DNA of 64,000 bases, from positions 124,001-188,000 of the forward strand of contig CAWBRQ010000007.1 of assembly GCA_963791315.1 (NCBI GenBank). The letters are read 5' to 3'. The first letter of the stretch is position 1; the number at the start of each line of letters is the position of its first letter. The DNA comes from JACCZX01 sp963791315. Lineage in GTDB: Bacteria; Pseudomonadota; Gammaproteobacteria; Burkholderiales; Burkholderiaceae_F. Under the pieces are notes generated by a model. That model saw only the letters and a list, made by a program, of their open reading frames with translations. It made no database searches and was not told the origin of the DNA. The translations under genes and the position numbers were made by a program. Shown piece by piece: positions 12,193-22,719 of this stretch.

Positions 12193-13407
12193 ATGACCGT
12201 TCCAACCCAATCGCGGATGACCCCGCTCGAAATCCGGGCCAGCGTTTCGCTGGCCTCGATCTTCGCGCTGCGATTACTGGGCTTGTTCCTGATCCTGCCG
12301 GTGTTTGCCGTTTACGCCCAATCAATTCCAGGTGGAACGGATGCGAGCCTGGTAGGGCTTGCACTTGGCATCTATGGCCTGACGCAGGGCTTGCTGCAGA
12401 TTCCTTATGGCGCGGCCAGCGATCGTTTTGGTCGCAAGCCGGTGATCGCTGCCGGCTTGGTCGTGTTTGCTGCCGGCAGCTTTATCGCTGCGTTGGCGAC
12501 CGACATCGTTTGGACGATCGTCGGACGAGCGATTCAGGGCGCGGGCGCAATCTCCGCCGCGGTGACCGCCTTCATCGCCGACAGTACACGCGACGAGCAT
12601 CGAACCAAGGCGATGGCACTGGTCGGTGGATCGGTCGCACTGACGTTCGCCGGTTCATTGGTGCTGGCGCCGTTGCTGTATCCGACTATTGGAGTGCGCG
12701 GTCTTTTTGCTCTGACCGGCGTGCTGGTGGTTATGGCGATCGGGGTTTTGTACTGGGTCGTGCCGGCGGCGCCGTCCGCAGCGGTTAAGCGCAACAGCGA
12801 GCATTCGAGCCTGCGAGCCGTGCTGCTCGATGCCCAGTTACTGCGCCTCAACATTGGCATTTTGGTATTGCATACGGTGCTGATGGCGATGTTTGTTGTG
12901 CTGCCGATCTTGCTGGTCCAGCGCGGTTTGCCTCTACCCGAACACTGGAAGATTTACCTTCCGGCGGTGATGTTGTCATTTGCCCTAATGGCGAAGCCAC
13001 TGATCCTGGCTGAGCGCCGGGGTTCGATGCGCCCGCTTTTCATAGGTTCGATAGCGTTGGTGCTGGCGGCACAACTCGGATTCTTGCTAGGTGGCCATAC
13101 CCTGCTGTGGATGGCTCTATGGCTGCTGATCTTTTTTACCGGGTTCAACATTCTGGAAGCGAGCTTGCCGTCATTGGTGTCGCGCATTGCACCTGCGTCG
13201 GCCAAGGGGCTTGCGTTGGGCATCTACAATACGGCGCAGGCGATTGGGCTTTTCACCGGCGGTGCACTCGGTGGCGTGATCGTCGCCCGGTGGGGATCGG
13301 AAGCGGTATTCGTATTTGCGGCAATCGTATTGGTGGCGTGGTGGTTGATCGCTCTTGGCATGCGCGAAGTTACGATCACGACCGCTAGCGAGCCGTTGCC
13401 AACCTAG
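12193..13407 (+). CDS. MFS transporter, probable drug/metabolite exporter
   Basis: This 404-residue major facilitator has 12 hydrophobic segments. Motif A-like GAASDRFGRKPVIAAG lies between helices 2 and 3, and helix 4 carries RAIQGAGAISAAVTAFIAD, a motif-C-type signature of the DHA1 drug:H+ antiporter group (YajR/EmrD-like). No fused C-terminal domain is present. An alternative start at 12217 (MTPLEIRAS) is equally plausible and is closer to the first helix. Substrate cannot be told. It sits before ssb, an arrangement seen in Betaproteobacteria. Confidence 0.88.
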   Translation: MTVPTQSRMTPLEIRASVSLASIFALRLLGLFLILPVFAVYAQSIPGGTDASLVGLALGIYGLTQGLLQIPYGAASDRFGRKPVIAAGLVVFAAGSFIAALATDIVWTIVGRAIQGAGAISAAVTAFIADSTRDEHRTKAMALVGGSVALTFAGSLVLAPLLYPTIGVRGLFALTGVLVVMAIGVLYWVVPAAPSAAVKRNSEHSSLRAVLLDAQLLRLNIGILVLHTVLMAMFVVLPILLVQRGLPLPEHWKIYLPAVMLSFALMAKPLILAERRGSMRPLFIGSIALVLAAQLGFLLGGHTLLWMALWLLIFFTGFNILEASLPSLVSRIAPASAKGLALGIYNTAQAIGLFTGGALGGVIVARWGSEAVFVFAAIVLVAWWLIALGMREVTITTASEPLPT

Positions 13408-13451
13408 AGCGCACTAGCGGGTGGAATTCTTAGAACAGCGAGGAGATAGCG

Positions 13452-13934
13452 ATGGCGTCGGTTAACAAAGTGATACTGATCGGAAACCTGGGTCGTGACC
13501 CCGAGACACGGTATACGGCCGATGGCGCGGCAGTCACGAATATCACCATCGCGACATCGGATCGCTGGAAAGATAAGGCTACTGGCGAAATGAAAGAGGC
13601 TACCGAGTGGCACAAGGTTGCCTTTTTCGGCCGCCTCGCCGAAATAGCCGGCGAGTATTTGAAGAAGGGCAGGCCGGTGTATGTTGAAGGTAAGTTGCGC
13701 ACTCGCAAGTGGCAGGACAAGGAAGGGCAGGATCGCTACACGACCGAAGTGATCGCAGACAACATGCAGATGCTGGGTTCGCGCGAAGGCATGGGCGGAG
13801 GTGCCGGGGGCGACTTCGACACTGCCGAAGAATCGCGCGCGCCAGCACGTTCGAGCGCACCTTCAAGCGGCTCAAGAAGCGCCAGCAAGCAAGCGCCAAG
13901 CGTCGCTGAAATGGATGACGACATCCCGTTTTAG
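13452..13934 (+). CDS. ssb: Single-stranded DNA-binding protein SSB
   Basis: SSB is a tetrameric OB-fold protein that coats single-stranded DNA during replication, recombination and repair. The 160 residues start with MASVNKVILIGNLGRDPETR after a good Shine-Dalgarno (GAGGAG at 13439). The OB fold occupies about 1-110, including TEWHKVAFFGRLAEIAGEYL and YVEGKLRTRKWQDKEGQ. A Gly/Ser-rich linker and the canonical acidic tip DDDIPF, which recruits partner proteins, follow. Its nearness to uvrA is the usual proteobacterial arrangement. Confidence 0.98.
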   Translation: MASVNKVILIGNLGRDPETRYTADGAAVTNITIATSDRWKDKATGEMKEATEWHKVAFFGRLAEIAGEYLKKGRPVYVEGKLRTRKWQDKEGQDRYTTEVIADNMQMLGSREGMGGGAGGDFDTAEESRAPARSSAPSSGSRSASKQAPSVAEMDDDIPF

Positions 13935-13990
13935 GCAGTGATCAGTGATCGGCGGCGATCGAAGTAATTCTTCCGCTGGCTTCTGTAAAC

Positions 13991-14023
13991 GAGCCGCCCG
14001 CGCGGCCGCCCGAAGGGCGGCTC
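13991..14023 (+). terminator. GC-rich hairpin after ssb
   Basis: GAGCCGCCC (13991-13999) pairs with GGGCGGCTC (14015-14023). It is followed only by a weak T-containing tail (TCTAACT), so it may end ssb transcripts inefficiently. Confidence 0.55.
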
Positions 14024-14049
14024 TCTAACTAATCGCGACGAGTGCACGT

Positions 14050-14068
14050 GCGACCGCAATGCGGTCGC
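14050..14068 (+). promoter_or_regulatory. Perfect 8-bp hairpin in the antiporter leader
   Basis: GCGACCGC-AAT-GCGGTCGC sits 25 bases upstream of the antiporter ATG and just before its GAGGAG ribosome site. It could modulate translation or be an operator. No family known to me. Confidence 0.4.
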
Positions 14069-14092
14069 GTACACGAGGAGCGTTTGCTGCAC

Positions 14093-15316
14093 ATGGACCT
14101 AAGTTTTCTCCCCGAATGGCCTCCTACATGGCCGACTGCGATGGCGGTGGCGGTGCTTGCTTTGTTCGCCGCCGCAGCGGGCGAGGTGGCGGCTCGCTGG
14201 CTGCGCTTGCCGCGGCTGCTGGGGTATTTGGCAGCCGGCGCCCTGTTCGGTACGGGCGGCTACGTGTTGCAGTTGCTGAAAATCGAAGAGCTGCCCATTC
14301 GCACCATGCAGTTTTCGATGAACTTCGCAGCGGCGGTTATTCTTTTCGACGTCGGGCAGCGCGTGTCGTTCGGCTGGGTACGGCGCAATCCCGCTCTGAT
14401 GGTGGCAAGCGTGCTCGAGAGCGGGCTGACCTTCGTCGCCGTCTATCTTGTGATGCAGGTGCTCGATATCGCGCCGCTCGCGGCGGCGCTGATTGCGGCT
14501 ATCAGCATGTCGACCTCGCCGGCGGTCGTCCTCGCCATTACGCAGGAGCTGCGCGCGCAGGGCCAGGTCACCGAGCGAACATTGTTGCTGACTGCATTGA
14601 ATTCGATTTACGCGGTCGTGCTGTCGACGCTTCTTCTCGCGTGGGCGCGGGTGCAGACGCGCGGCGTTCTCGACGACTATCTGCTTCATCCCGCGTACTT
14701 GATCGTGGGCTCGCTTGCGTTGGCGGCGATCGGCGCGCGCGTGTTTCTGTGGGTTGTCGGATTCGTCGGCCGCGATCGCGCCGCGCAGATCATGGTGATG
14801 CTGGCGGTCGTCTGGATCGTATTCGCCACCGCTGTGGCGTTGAAATTGTCGCCGCTGCTGGCGTTGCTGGCGTGCGGTGCGTTCGTTCGGACACTCGACA
14901 AGCAACGTTTGCTGGCGAGGACCGATATTGGCCTTGCGTCCGGCGTTGCGCTTGCATTGTTCTTTGCTCTGTCGGCTGCGGTCGTCGACGGACGCGTTCT
15001 GTTTGCGGCGTGGCTCCCGGCGTTGGCGTTAGTTCTGGTGCGCGCGATGTGCAAGATCGGTGTGGTCAGTGTTCTGGCTCCATCGACCGGAATCTCATGG
15101 CGCAAGGGAGTGTGGACCGGCCTGGGACTGCTACCGATGTCGGCGCTGGCACTGATGCTGACGCAGGAAGTTTCGCAACTCAATCCGCGGCTTGGCGCTC
15201 AGACCAATGCAGTGCTGCTGTTGAGTGTTGTGATACTGCAGATAGTCGGTGCGCTCGCGCTTGTGTATGCACTGCGTAAGAGCGGCGAGGATCGAGCGAC
15301 CGGAACGGGAAGATGA
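14093..15316 (+). CDS. Cation:proton antiporter (CPA2/Na+-H+ exchanger type)
   Basis: I chose the ATG at 14093 (MDLSFLPEWPP), giving 407 residues. It is preceded by CACGAGGAG, and the upstream part of the open frame is non-coding in character. About 12 membrane segments are visible, including ILFDVGQRVSFGWVRRNPALM and ISMSTSPAVVLAITQELRA, which correspond to the CPA exchanger motifs. Unlike the Kef protein at 4879 it has no RCK/TrkA domain, so gating is not nucleotide-based. Its stop overlaps the start of the YbdK-like ligase by 4 bases, which suggests a shared role, possibly in thiol or pH stress (inference). Confidence 0.87.
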   Translation: MDLSFLPEWPPTWPTAMAVAVLALFAAAAGEVAARWLRLPRLLGYLAAGALFGTGGYVLQLLKIEELPIRTMQFSMNFAAAVILFDVGQRVSFGWVRRNPALMVASVLESGLTFVAVYLVMQVLDIAPLAAALIAAISMSTSPAVVLAITQELRAQGQVTERTLLLTALNSIYAVVLSTLLLAWARVQTRGVLDDYLLHPAYLIVGSLALAAIGARVFLWVVGFVGRDRAAQIMVMLAVVWIVFATAVALKLSPLLALLACGAFVRTLDKQRLLARTDIGLASGVALALFFALSAAVVDGRVLFAAWLPALALVLVRAMCKIGVVSVLAPSTGISWRKGVWTGLGLLPMSALALMLTQEVSQLNPRLGAQTNAVLLLSVVILQIVGALALVYALRKSGEDRATGTGR

Positions 15317-16614
15317 CAGCCTCGACCATCAGCCAAATGCTTGACAAGGAACTCAGCGAGAGCAGCGTGCTCGAATTCCAACCCTCGAAGCTGCTCACCG
15401 TCGGCGTCGAGCTCGAGTTACAGTTGATCGATCGCCGCACTGGTGATCTGACACGCGCTGCGTCAGACCTGATCGCGCTCGTATCGAAGAAGCCATTTCC
15501 CGGCGAGATCAAGCCTGAAATTACCGAGAGCATGCTTGAGATCAGCACGTCGGTGCATCGTTCGTTGGCGCCGTTAATGGCGGAGTTGATCACGATGCGC
15601 GATACGCTGGTCGCGGGTGCCGACCGGCTCGATATCGAAGTTGCCGGCGGTGGCGCGCATCCGTTCCAGCGCTGGTATGACCGGCAGATTTACGATCGAC
15701 CGCGCTTCCGCCACGTCGCTGGTTTGTACGGCTATCTGGCCAAGCAGTTCACTGTCTTCGGCCAGCACGTGCATATCGGCTGCGAAAACGGGACGCAGGC
15801 GATGTGCTTGCTGCATCGATTGTCGTCGTATGTCCCGCAGTTCATCGCGCTGGCAGCGGCGAGCCCGTATTTTCAGGGCGTGGACACGTCGTACGACTGT
15901 TCGCGCTTGAACAGCGTGTATGCGTTTCCGCTATCGGGCCGCGCACCGTTCCTGACCGACTGGCCAGCGTTCGAGCGTTTTTTTGGCAAGCTCAAAGCGC
16001 TCGGCGTCGTGCAGAGCATGAAGGATTTTTACTGGGACATCCGGCCGAAGCCCGAATTCGGAACGATCGAAGTGCGCGTGTGCGATACGCCTCTGACGGT
16101 CGAGCGTGCGGCGATACTGGCGGCGTATATCCAGATAATTTGCCGAATGCTGCTCGAGCACCCTGTTCAGCCCGAGAGTGAAGAGATCTACCTGACCTAC
16201 AACTACAACCGTTTTCAGGCGTGCCGCTTCGGCCTCGAAGGGCAAGTGATCGATAGCGCCACCGGCGCCAGCCGCGCGCTACACGAAGAGGTGCTTACCA
16301 CTCTAGACGTGTGCCGCCCGTTCGCGCGAGAGCTCGAATCGACTTACGCACTGGACGAGATCGAGCGCTGGGTGCGTACCAGTGGCAACGATGCGCGCTG
16401 GCAGCGCGAAACTTTTCAGCGGCGGCATTCAATGGCGGAGCTGCTGTTGGAATCGGCGACCTTTGGCGCGGCAAGGCGGCCTCCGTCAAAGACGCCGTCT
16501 ATTGACCCGCGCAGCGTCAACCGCCGAGCAGCGAGAGCGCAATCGGATGCAGGGCTCCCGCGCTGGCGATCACTGACAGCTCTACAAGCGGATTCCCACC
16601 GCTCCATGAGGTAA
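15313..16614 (+). CDS. YbdK-type carboxylate-amine ligase (glutamate-cysteine ligase family 2), C-terminal frame probably shifted
   Basis: This GCS2-family ATP-dependent ligase joins glutamate to an amine; E. coli YbdK has weak gamma-glutamylcysteine activity. Family motifs include LLTVGVELELQLIDRRTGDL, KPEITESMLEIST, GGGAHPFQRWYD, FGQHVHIGCENG and KPEFGTIEVRVCDTPLTVE. Near 16455 the plausible C terminus continues in the +1 frame (DLWRGKAASVKDAVY, stop at 16505), which ends before the convergent phosphatase. The open frame given here instead runs 98 bases over it with atypical Arg/Ser-rich sequence. I infer a one-base assembly indel, with the true end near 16505. Confidence 0.88.
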   Translation: MTASTISQMLDKELSESSVLEFQPSKLLTVGVELELQLIDRRTGDLTRAASDLIALVSKKPFPGEIKPEITESMLEISTSVHRSLAPLMAELITMRDTLVAGADRLDIEVAGGGAHPFQRWYDRQIYDRPRFRHVAGLYGYLAKQFTVFGQHVHIGCENGTQAMCLLHRLSSYVPQFIALAAASPYFQGVDTSYDCSRLNSVYAFPLSGRAPFLTDWPAFERFFGKLKALGVVQSMKDFYWDIRPKPEFGTIEVRVCDTPLTVERAAILAAYIQIICRMLLEHPVQPESEEIYLTYNYNRFQACRFGLEGQVIDSATGASRALHEEVLTTLDVCRPFARELESTYALDEIERWVRTSGNDARWQRETFQRRHSMAELLLESATFGAARRPPSKTPSIDPRSVNRRAARAQSDAGLPRWRSLTALQADSHRSMR

Positions 16615-17353
16615 CGACACCTCCCGCGCCTTCGATTACCGGCACGACGGCGGCGACGTCCCAGTAGCCGAGCCGCGGATCGAGCATCAGATCGGCGGCA
16701 CCGGTCGCGAGGGCGAAGTACCCGAAGCAATCGCCCCAAGTACGGTACAGCTTTGCTTGCTTGATGATGGCGTCGATGCGCGCTGCGTTTGCCGCCGGCT
16801 GTTCGCCCGATGTCCAGTGTGACGTGACAAGCACCGTCGCATCGGCGAGGTGATCGCATCGCCGCACGTGAGCGCGTCGTGACGAACCGTCGCTCGCGTA
16901 GAGCACCGTGCCCCGCTGGTGTCCGATCAGCGCGACACCCGCGGCAGGGTGTCCGATTACCCCGAGCACGGGTCGATAGCCGGCGAGCTCCCAACGCTCT
17001 AACGCGATCAACGTACCGAACAGAAAACAGTTGCTGATGAACGCGCGCGTGCCGTCGATCGGATCGAGCACCCAGCGATAGTCACGGCCATCCTTAACAC
17101 CGTGTTCTTCACCGACGATCGCGTGATGGGGGTAGCGACGCTCGATCAGGCGCCGCATCGCCGCCTCTGCGTTGCGGTCTGCGAGCGTCACCGGGCTGGC
17201 GTCGCTCTTAGTTGAAACCGTTGCGCCGCGCAGGAACAGCGGGCGAATCGTGGCGAAGGCGGTCGCAATGAGCTCGTGCATGAACGGCACGAACTCGAGC
17301 TCCTCTGCCGCCGACAGCGAAGCGCTATAGCGTCCGCTGCGATTCTCGATCAC
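16517..17353 (-). CDS. Inositol monophosphatase family phosphatase (histidinol-phosphatase HisN-like)
   Basis: This Mg2+-dependent phosphatase of 278 residues starts at a GTG that overlaps the upstream stop as GTGA. The IMPase signatures are complete: VGEEHG (first metal ligands), WVLDPIDGTRAF and the C-terminal GYWDVAAVVPVIEGAGG. The adjacent STKSDASPVTLADRNAE opening is typical of the HisN-type histidinol-phosphatase branch, although inositol-1-phosphatase activity cannot be excluded. It is translationally coupled to the thioredoxin lipoprotein upstream, an unusual partner with no obvious metabolic link. Confidence 0.9.
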   Translation of the reverse strand: MIENRSGRYSASLSAAEELEFVPFMHELIATAFATIRPLFLRGATVSTKSDASPVTLADRNAEAAMRRLIERRYPHHAIVGEEHGVKDGRDYRWVLDPIDGTRAFISNCFLFGTLIALERWELAGYRPVLGVIGHPAAGVALIGHQRGTVLYASDGSSRRAHVRRCDHLADATVLVTSHWTSGEQPAANAARIDAIIKQAKLYRTWGDCFGYFALATGAADLMLDPRLGYWDVAAVVPVIEGAGGVVTSWSGGNPLVELSVIASAGALHPIALSLLGG

Positions 17354-18943
17354 GCGCGCTTGGGCTTGAACAGATTTTCGCAAGCCGCCCGATCGGCGCT
17401 GTCGGCCGACGCAGGTGCGCACACCGGCATGATCTTCGCATTCAGTCGCGCAAGCTCCGCGTCGTGGCTGCCGTTCTTGTTCCATGCGACAAGCCGCGAG
17501 CTCAGACGCTCGAGCGTGCGCTTGCTGCGGCCCGAAAAGGCGCCCGACTCGTTGCGCAATTCGCCGACGACGCTCGATGCTGCCTTTTCAATCTGCGATG
17601 CATCCTGGGGCGCAAGGTCAATCAGATAGCGTACGTACGAGCCACCCCATTCGAGACGCGTCGCCGGACCGACCGAGGTCTCGTATCCCTGCCGCGCCCA
17701 ATCGATCGCGGCCGCATTGCCTGCCGGCGTATTGCGTTTCTTCGCGTTCGACGCAAGCGCCAGCATGTAGTAATAGGGCGAGTGCGAGCGCTTTAGCTCG
17801 CGTGTCATCAACGCGTCGGATTCATCGAGTAAGCCCGCGCCCGCAAGCATCGAACCGGCGCTGTAGATCACCGATTGGCGCTCGTTAAGGTCGGTGGTTT
17901 CGCGATCGGCACGCTGCGCTTGCGCGCGCACCTCCGCGATCAAGGGCTCGGGCAACGCGCCGTCTTTGTTATCGAGCCGCGCGAGGGCGACTTGGCCGCT
18001 AGTGGCCCACACGCGGCCGGCCTGGCTTAAGGTTGGATCCTTCGCCAATCCATCAAGCGCTGCATTCCACGTCTTGACTAGCTCAATCCGCTCGGCAGAT
18101 TTCGGTGCCGTGATCGCGCCGACGATATCGTCGCCGCTGAAGGCGAGCAGGTCATAGTGTTCGCGCACCAGCTCGGGACGCGCCAGCACGCTCTTCACGC
18201 TCGCGATGGCATCGGCCTTGTCGATCGCCGGCTTCGCTGCATCCTTCGCGGTGGCTACGGTACCGAGTGCCTGCAGCACAAGTCGCGACGATGCCTCGCG
18301 CTGCTCTGGCGGACAGCTGCGCGCGAGCTTTAGCAATGTGGCCGGCGCGTCCTTTTCGGGAACGAGTTGTTCATCGTCGGTTCCCCACGAGTAGTACGCG
18401 AGCAGCCGCCAGTCCTCGGCCGACAACGTCTTGCCGGCGAGCGCCGATGTTAGGAGTTGGCGCGCCGAAGCGCCGCCCGCGAGGCCGTAGTCGAGCAATT
18501 GCATGTACTTCGCGGGCTCGACCGAGCCTTCAAGCCGTGTAACTTCGTTGCCGTCGGCCGTCAACAGCACCATCGTGGGGTAGCCGCTGACGTTGAAGCG
18601 CTTGCCGAGTGCCTGTCCGCTCGGCGTGTCGCCATCGATGTACACCGGAACGAATGCGCGCGACTTCGCGATGAACTCATCACGCGTGAAGATGGTCGAC
18701 TTGACGTGATTGCATGGCGGGCACCACGCCGCCGTCCAAAAAAGGAAGACGGGCTTCTTGTCGGCGATGTGCGCGGGAAAATGCGGAATCGACGTCGGCA
18801 GTCGTCTTCGTATTCACCCAGGCGATCGAAACCGGACTCGATTTGGCAACGGCGGCTTTTGTCGCCGGCTCAGGCGACTTCGTGCAAGCCGCGGCAAACA
18901 AGGCGCATGTAATCGCAAGGATCGAGGTCGTTCTCATTGGCAT
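17350..18943 (-). CDS. Thioredoxin-like lipoprotein with C-terminal helical region, frameshifted
   Basis: This is a periplasm-facing thioredoxin-fold protein. The N terminus (start about 18943 or 18937) carries a lipobox, ITCALFAAACTKSP. After a frame change near 18780 the thioredoxin core reads KKPVFLFWTAAWCPPCNHVK with the redox motif WCPPC, then AFVPVYIDGD and the cis-proline SGYPTMVLL. About 320 further residues are helical and Ala/Arg-rich without a family that I recognise (ends FKPKRA). Length is far above the roughly 150 residues of simple thioredoxin lipoproteins. The stop overlaps the phosphatase start. The split is a one-base indel with the sense intact on both sides. Confidence 0.82.
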
Positions 18944-18980
18944 TCCTTGACTCGCAGTGTGCAACTGCGAGAGGCGAAGT

Positions 18981-19565
18981 TTATCGCCGTAGTGCGATCG
19001 TTTTGGCCAGCGCCAGATAGTGGCTCAGCGGAGGGGTCTCGGCGTCTTTCAATCTTCGCGGCGTCGTCCCATAGGCGCACGCTGACGGCGCCTTCGGCGT
19101 GCGGTTGCGAAATGAAAGCGTTGCGCCTCGGAGTCGGTAAAAATCCCGCCCTGAAGTTCGAGGCTGCGCTTCGAGTCGGCTGATAGGTTCGCCCAGTATT
19201 GAGCGCCGTTGACCGATCCATTTGTTGAAACATGCCCGCGGGCGCACAGGTAACGCTTGGCGTCGACATGCAACCGGATCGGCTGCAGCACGGCATCATC
19301 GAACAGCGCGCGCAGGAAAGGCAGCGCGACGTACTCGTGCCGATCGTCGATGCCTCGCAACGTCGGCGTCTCGCCCTGGTCGTTGACCAGATGGCCCGAG
19401 GTCGTGCAACAGCGCGGCGACGATCAGCGCCGCATCCGGCGCCGCTTTGCTCAGCGAACTGCGCCGATTGCAGTGCGTGCTGCAATTGGGTGACCGGCTC
19501 GCCGCGTACATGCGGTCGCCCTTGGCGGCGAACAGCGGCTCGATATCGTCGAGAGCCAAAGCCAT
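18981..19565 (-). pseudogene. Phosphonate-operon-associated HD-domain protein (Phn-HD, PhnZ-like), multiply frameshifted
   Basis: The pieces of one HD-domain protein are strung across all three minus frames: start MALALDDIEPLFAAKGDRMY (19565), then HALQSAQFAEQSGA, LIVAALLHDLG, IDDRHEYVALPFLRALFDD, LHVDAKRYLCA, LSADSKRSLELQGGIFT, FISQPHAEGAVSVRLWDDAAK and SHYLALAKTIALRR (stop 18981). This order and the HDLG/ALLHD core match the family described as phosphonate degradation operon-associated HDIG proteins, related to the mixed-valence di-iron oxygenase PhnZ. At least five indels fall in about 585 bases, far more than in neighbouring genes. It is either true decay or a poorly sequenced patch. Last gene of the phn minus-strand operon. 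Confidence 0.78.
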
Positions 19566-19572
19566 ATTGGAC

Positions 19573-21255
19573 TTATGGCACCTCGTTCGCCGTGGCCCCT
19601 TCGTGTTAAACAAGCCCGGCTGCTGCTCGGCCATCACACGGGTCTTCGCCAGTACGCCGGCCGATTCCAGGATCGGGTACGACACCGAGCAGATCAGCGA
19701 GTTGATGCGCTTGAAGTCCGACAAGCAGATCCAGGTGCAGCGAGCTCGTTTCAACCGACTGCTGCGTGTTTTCAGACAGGCGGTGCAAATGGTGGTCGGC
19801 ATAGCGCAGTTCGAGCTCGCGGAACGCCACCTTCTCGGCGATCAGCCGCTGTGCAGATTTCAGATCGCCGTTTAGGAACACCGCAACTGCCAACTGCAGG
19901 TTCGCGGCCAGCCTGGCGTGCAGGTCGCCGATTTCGTTCATTCCCGCAACCGAGAATGAAAGCTTGTGCTGGATCTTTCGCTGCGCAATGTCGAGCAGCA
20001 AGCGCTCGATGATGTCGCCGATATGTTCGAGGTTGATCGTGAACTGGATGATCTCGGTCCAACGCCGCGCCTCATTCGCATCAAGCGCTTCGCGGCTGAC
20101 CTGCGCCAGGTAGCGCTTGATCGCCGAGTAAATGCGATCGATTTCATCATCCTTTCGTCGCAGAGCTTCGACCAGCGCCAAATCGTTGGTTTTTAGCACC
20201 GTCAACAAGCCGGTCAACACTTCGTGAACCGTATCGGCAAGGCGGATCGCCTCGCGTGCAGCATTGCCGAGCGCGAGTGCCGGGGTATCGAGCGCGACTG
20301 GGTCCAGATACTTCGGCTGGCCGACCATGTCGGTCGCCCGCGGCGCGGGCAGCCAGCGTTCAGTAATCGACGCGAACCGTTCGGTGAATCGGATAAACGC
20401 AATGGCCAGCACAATGTTGAACAGCAAGTGGAATTGCACGACGAGCTGCTGAGGATCGTCCTGCAGCTGCAGCAGGTAGGGCGTGACGAGAGGCAATGCC
20501 AATACAGCGCAGGCAACACCCGCCGCCTTGAACAGGAAATTTCCCAGCGGTACGCGGCGCGCGAGGGCGTCCGCCTTCCACGTCGTCAGCAAGGCGAGCA
20601 ACCCGCCGCCGAGATTGGCGCCGAGCACAATCGGCAGTGCGACTTCGATCGGCACCACATGAGTAGCCGACAGCGTGGCAACCAGCAGCACGACCGCGAG
20701 GCTCGAATACGAAACGACGACCAGCAGCGCGCCGATCAGCACGTCGAGCAGCAAGTCGCCGGAGAGCTGCGCGAAGAGCACACGTACGCCGGCGGCCTGC
20801 GTCAACGGCGCAGTGGCTGTCGTCACCATCTGCAGTGCCAGGATCATCACGCCGAGTCCGAGCACGATCTTGCCGATCTGCCCCGCGCGCTCGTTCTTCT
20901 TCGACAGGTAAACGACGACACCCGAAACGATCAACAACGGCGCGAGCCACGCCAGGTTCAGCGAAAGGAACTGCACCATCAGTGCGGTGCCGACGTCGGC
21001 GCCGAGCATCACCGCCAATGCTGCCGAAGTCGTGATCATTCCCTGTGAGACGAACGACGAGACGAGCAGCGCGGTGGCGGTCGAGCTCTGCAGCAGTCCG
21101 GTGACGCCGACACCCGCAACAAAGCTGGTGCCGCGATTACCCACGCTACGCCGCAGTACCTGTCGCAGGCTTGTGCCGTACACGCGCAGCACGCCGGACC
21201 GCACGATGTGCGTGCCCCACACCAGCAGTGCAATCGCAGCCATCAGATTCAACAA
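19573..21255 (-). CDS. Na+/phosphate cotransporter family protein with PhoU-like domain, C terminus frameshifted
   Basis: This NptA/YjbB-type transporter of about 550 residues has eight or so membrane segments with the two Na/Pi repeats QSSTATALLVSSFVSQGMI and ALPIVLGANLGGGLLALLTT. A cytoplasmic PhoU-like helical domain follows (INLEHIGDIIERLLLDIA, about 400-540). In the continuous frame the end is at 19606 with an atypical Gly/Arg-rich tail. The family-like ending SDFKRINSLICSVSYPIL continues in another frame from about 19725, with a natural stop near 19573. Placed between phnY and Phn-HD it may move phosphate released from phosphonate. Direction (import or export) cannot be told. Confidence 0.88.
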
Positions 21256-21277
21256 AGTTTGCGTTTCGTTTGCCTCG

Positions 21278-22719
21278 CTACCAGGGTAAGGAATACGTCT
21301 TGGTGTTGGTGAAGCTCTTCATCGCTTCGAGCACACCTTCCTTGTAGCCCAAACCCGAATCCTTGATTCCCCCGAAAGGCGTCAGTTCCAGCCGGTATCC
21401 CGGCACTTCGCGCACGTTTACGGTCCCGACCTGCAACTCGGACACGAAGCGTGTGATGTAGTCGAGCCGATTGGTGCACACCGCGGACGACAGTCCGTAG
21501 GCGGTCGAGTTGCTGATCGCGATGGCTTCATCGATCGTGTCGAAGCGGATCACCGGCGACACGGGGCCGAATGTTTCCTGCTTGACCAGCGTCATCTCGG
21601 GCGTCACGTAGTCAACAACAGTCGGCGAGTACAACGCGCCAATGCGCTGGTTGCCGATCAGAAGCTTCGCTCCCTGGGCGACAGCCTCGTTGACTCTTTG
21701 CTCGAACTGCTTCGCCGCTGCCTCGTCGATTACGGTTCCCATGTCGGTGGCAGGGTCGAGCGGATCGCCGTATTTCAGGGCCTTCGTCTTTTCCACCAGC
21801 AGTTCGACGAAGCGGTTGGCAACGTTCGTGTTGGACCAGCATCCGCTTCACTGCGGTGCAGCGCTGTCCCGAGTTCTTGTACGAACCACTGGCGGCGAGC
21901 GTTGCGGCTTCGTCGAGATCGGCGTCTTCCATCACGATGATCGGATCGTTGCCGCCGAGCTCCAGCACCTGCCGCTTGTAAACCGCCTTCGCTGCAATAG
22001 CCTTGCCGACGGCGACGCCACCGGTGAAAGTCACCAGATCGACCTGCGTGTTCGTCAAAAGCTCGTCGGCAATTTCGCGAGGATCGCCGGTTATCACCGA
22101 AAGCATCGGCGGCGGCAAACCCGCTTCGTACAGGATGTCGGCCAGCGCGTAGGCGGCAAGCGGAGTCTTTTCGCTTGGCTTCAAGCACGACACGGTTGTT
22201 GGTCGCGATCGCGGGGGCAACCTTGTGAATCACCTGATTCAGTGGATGATTAAATGGCGTGATCGCGGTGATAACGCCGAGCAGCGGTTCGCGCATCGTG
22301 TACACCTTGCGCTTGCGTCCGTGCGGTGTGACGTCGCATGAAAACACCTGGCCGTCGTCGACCAACGCCTGATTCGCTGAAAAGAGAAGTACGTCGCTGG
22401 CGCGGCCCACTTCGTACAGCGTGTCTTTCAAGCACAGGCCCGACTCCAGCGTAATTAGCCGCGCGAGTTCGTCGCGGCGCTTCGCAATGATTTCACCCGC
22501 TTTCATCAGGATGCGGTAACGATCGTGTCGCGTCAGCGAGCTGCGAAACTTCGCAGCCATGTCAATCGCGCGACGCACGTCGTGCACCGAAGCGTTCGGA
22601 ACCACCGCTACCACTTCGCCGGTATACGGGTAGCGGACCTCAAAGTGACGATCGGCCGGTACCTTCTCGCCAGCTATCCGTAACGATTCGGTTCGGATTG
22701 GACCTTTTGGTGCGTTCAT
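21278..22719 (-). CDS. phnY: Phosphonoacetaldehyde dehydrogenase PhnY, frameshifted twice
   Basis: This NAD-dependent aldehyde dehydrogenase oxidises phosphonoacetaldehyde to phosphonoacetate. The N-terminal part (start 22719) runs to ITPFNHPLNQVIHKVAPAIA. The middle, after a shift near 22185, has VDLVTFTGGVAVGKAIAAKA, the glutamate motif VLELGGNDP and the catalytic cysteine SGQRCTAVKR. The last part, after a shift near 21820, has VKQETFGPVSPVIRF and LTPFGGIKDSGLGYKEG. Together this is about 480 residues, normal for the family. Assignment as PhnY rather than a general ALDH rests on the overlap with phnA (4 bases) and the complete AEP pathway around it. Both breaks look like single-base indels. 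Confidence 0.86.

Noticed and set aside
14059..15279. Long overlapping open frame of 406 codons inside the antiporter gene
   Set aside because: It lies on the same strand in another frame, is extremely Arg/Gly-rich and has no ribosome site. It is a GC-rich shadow of the membrane protein gene.
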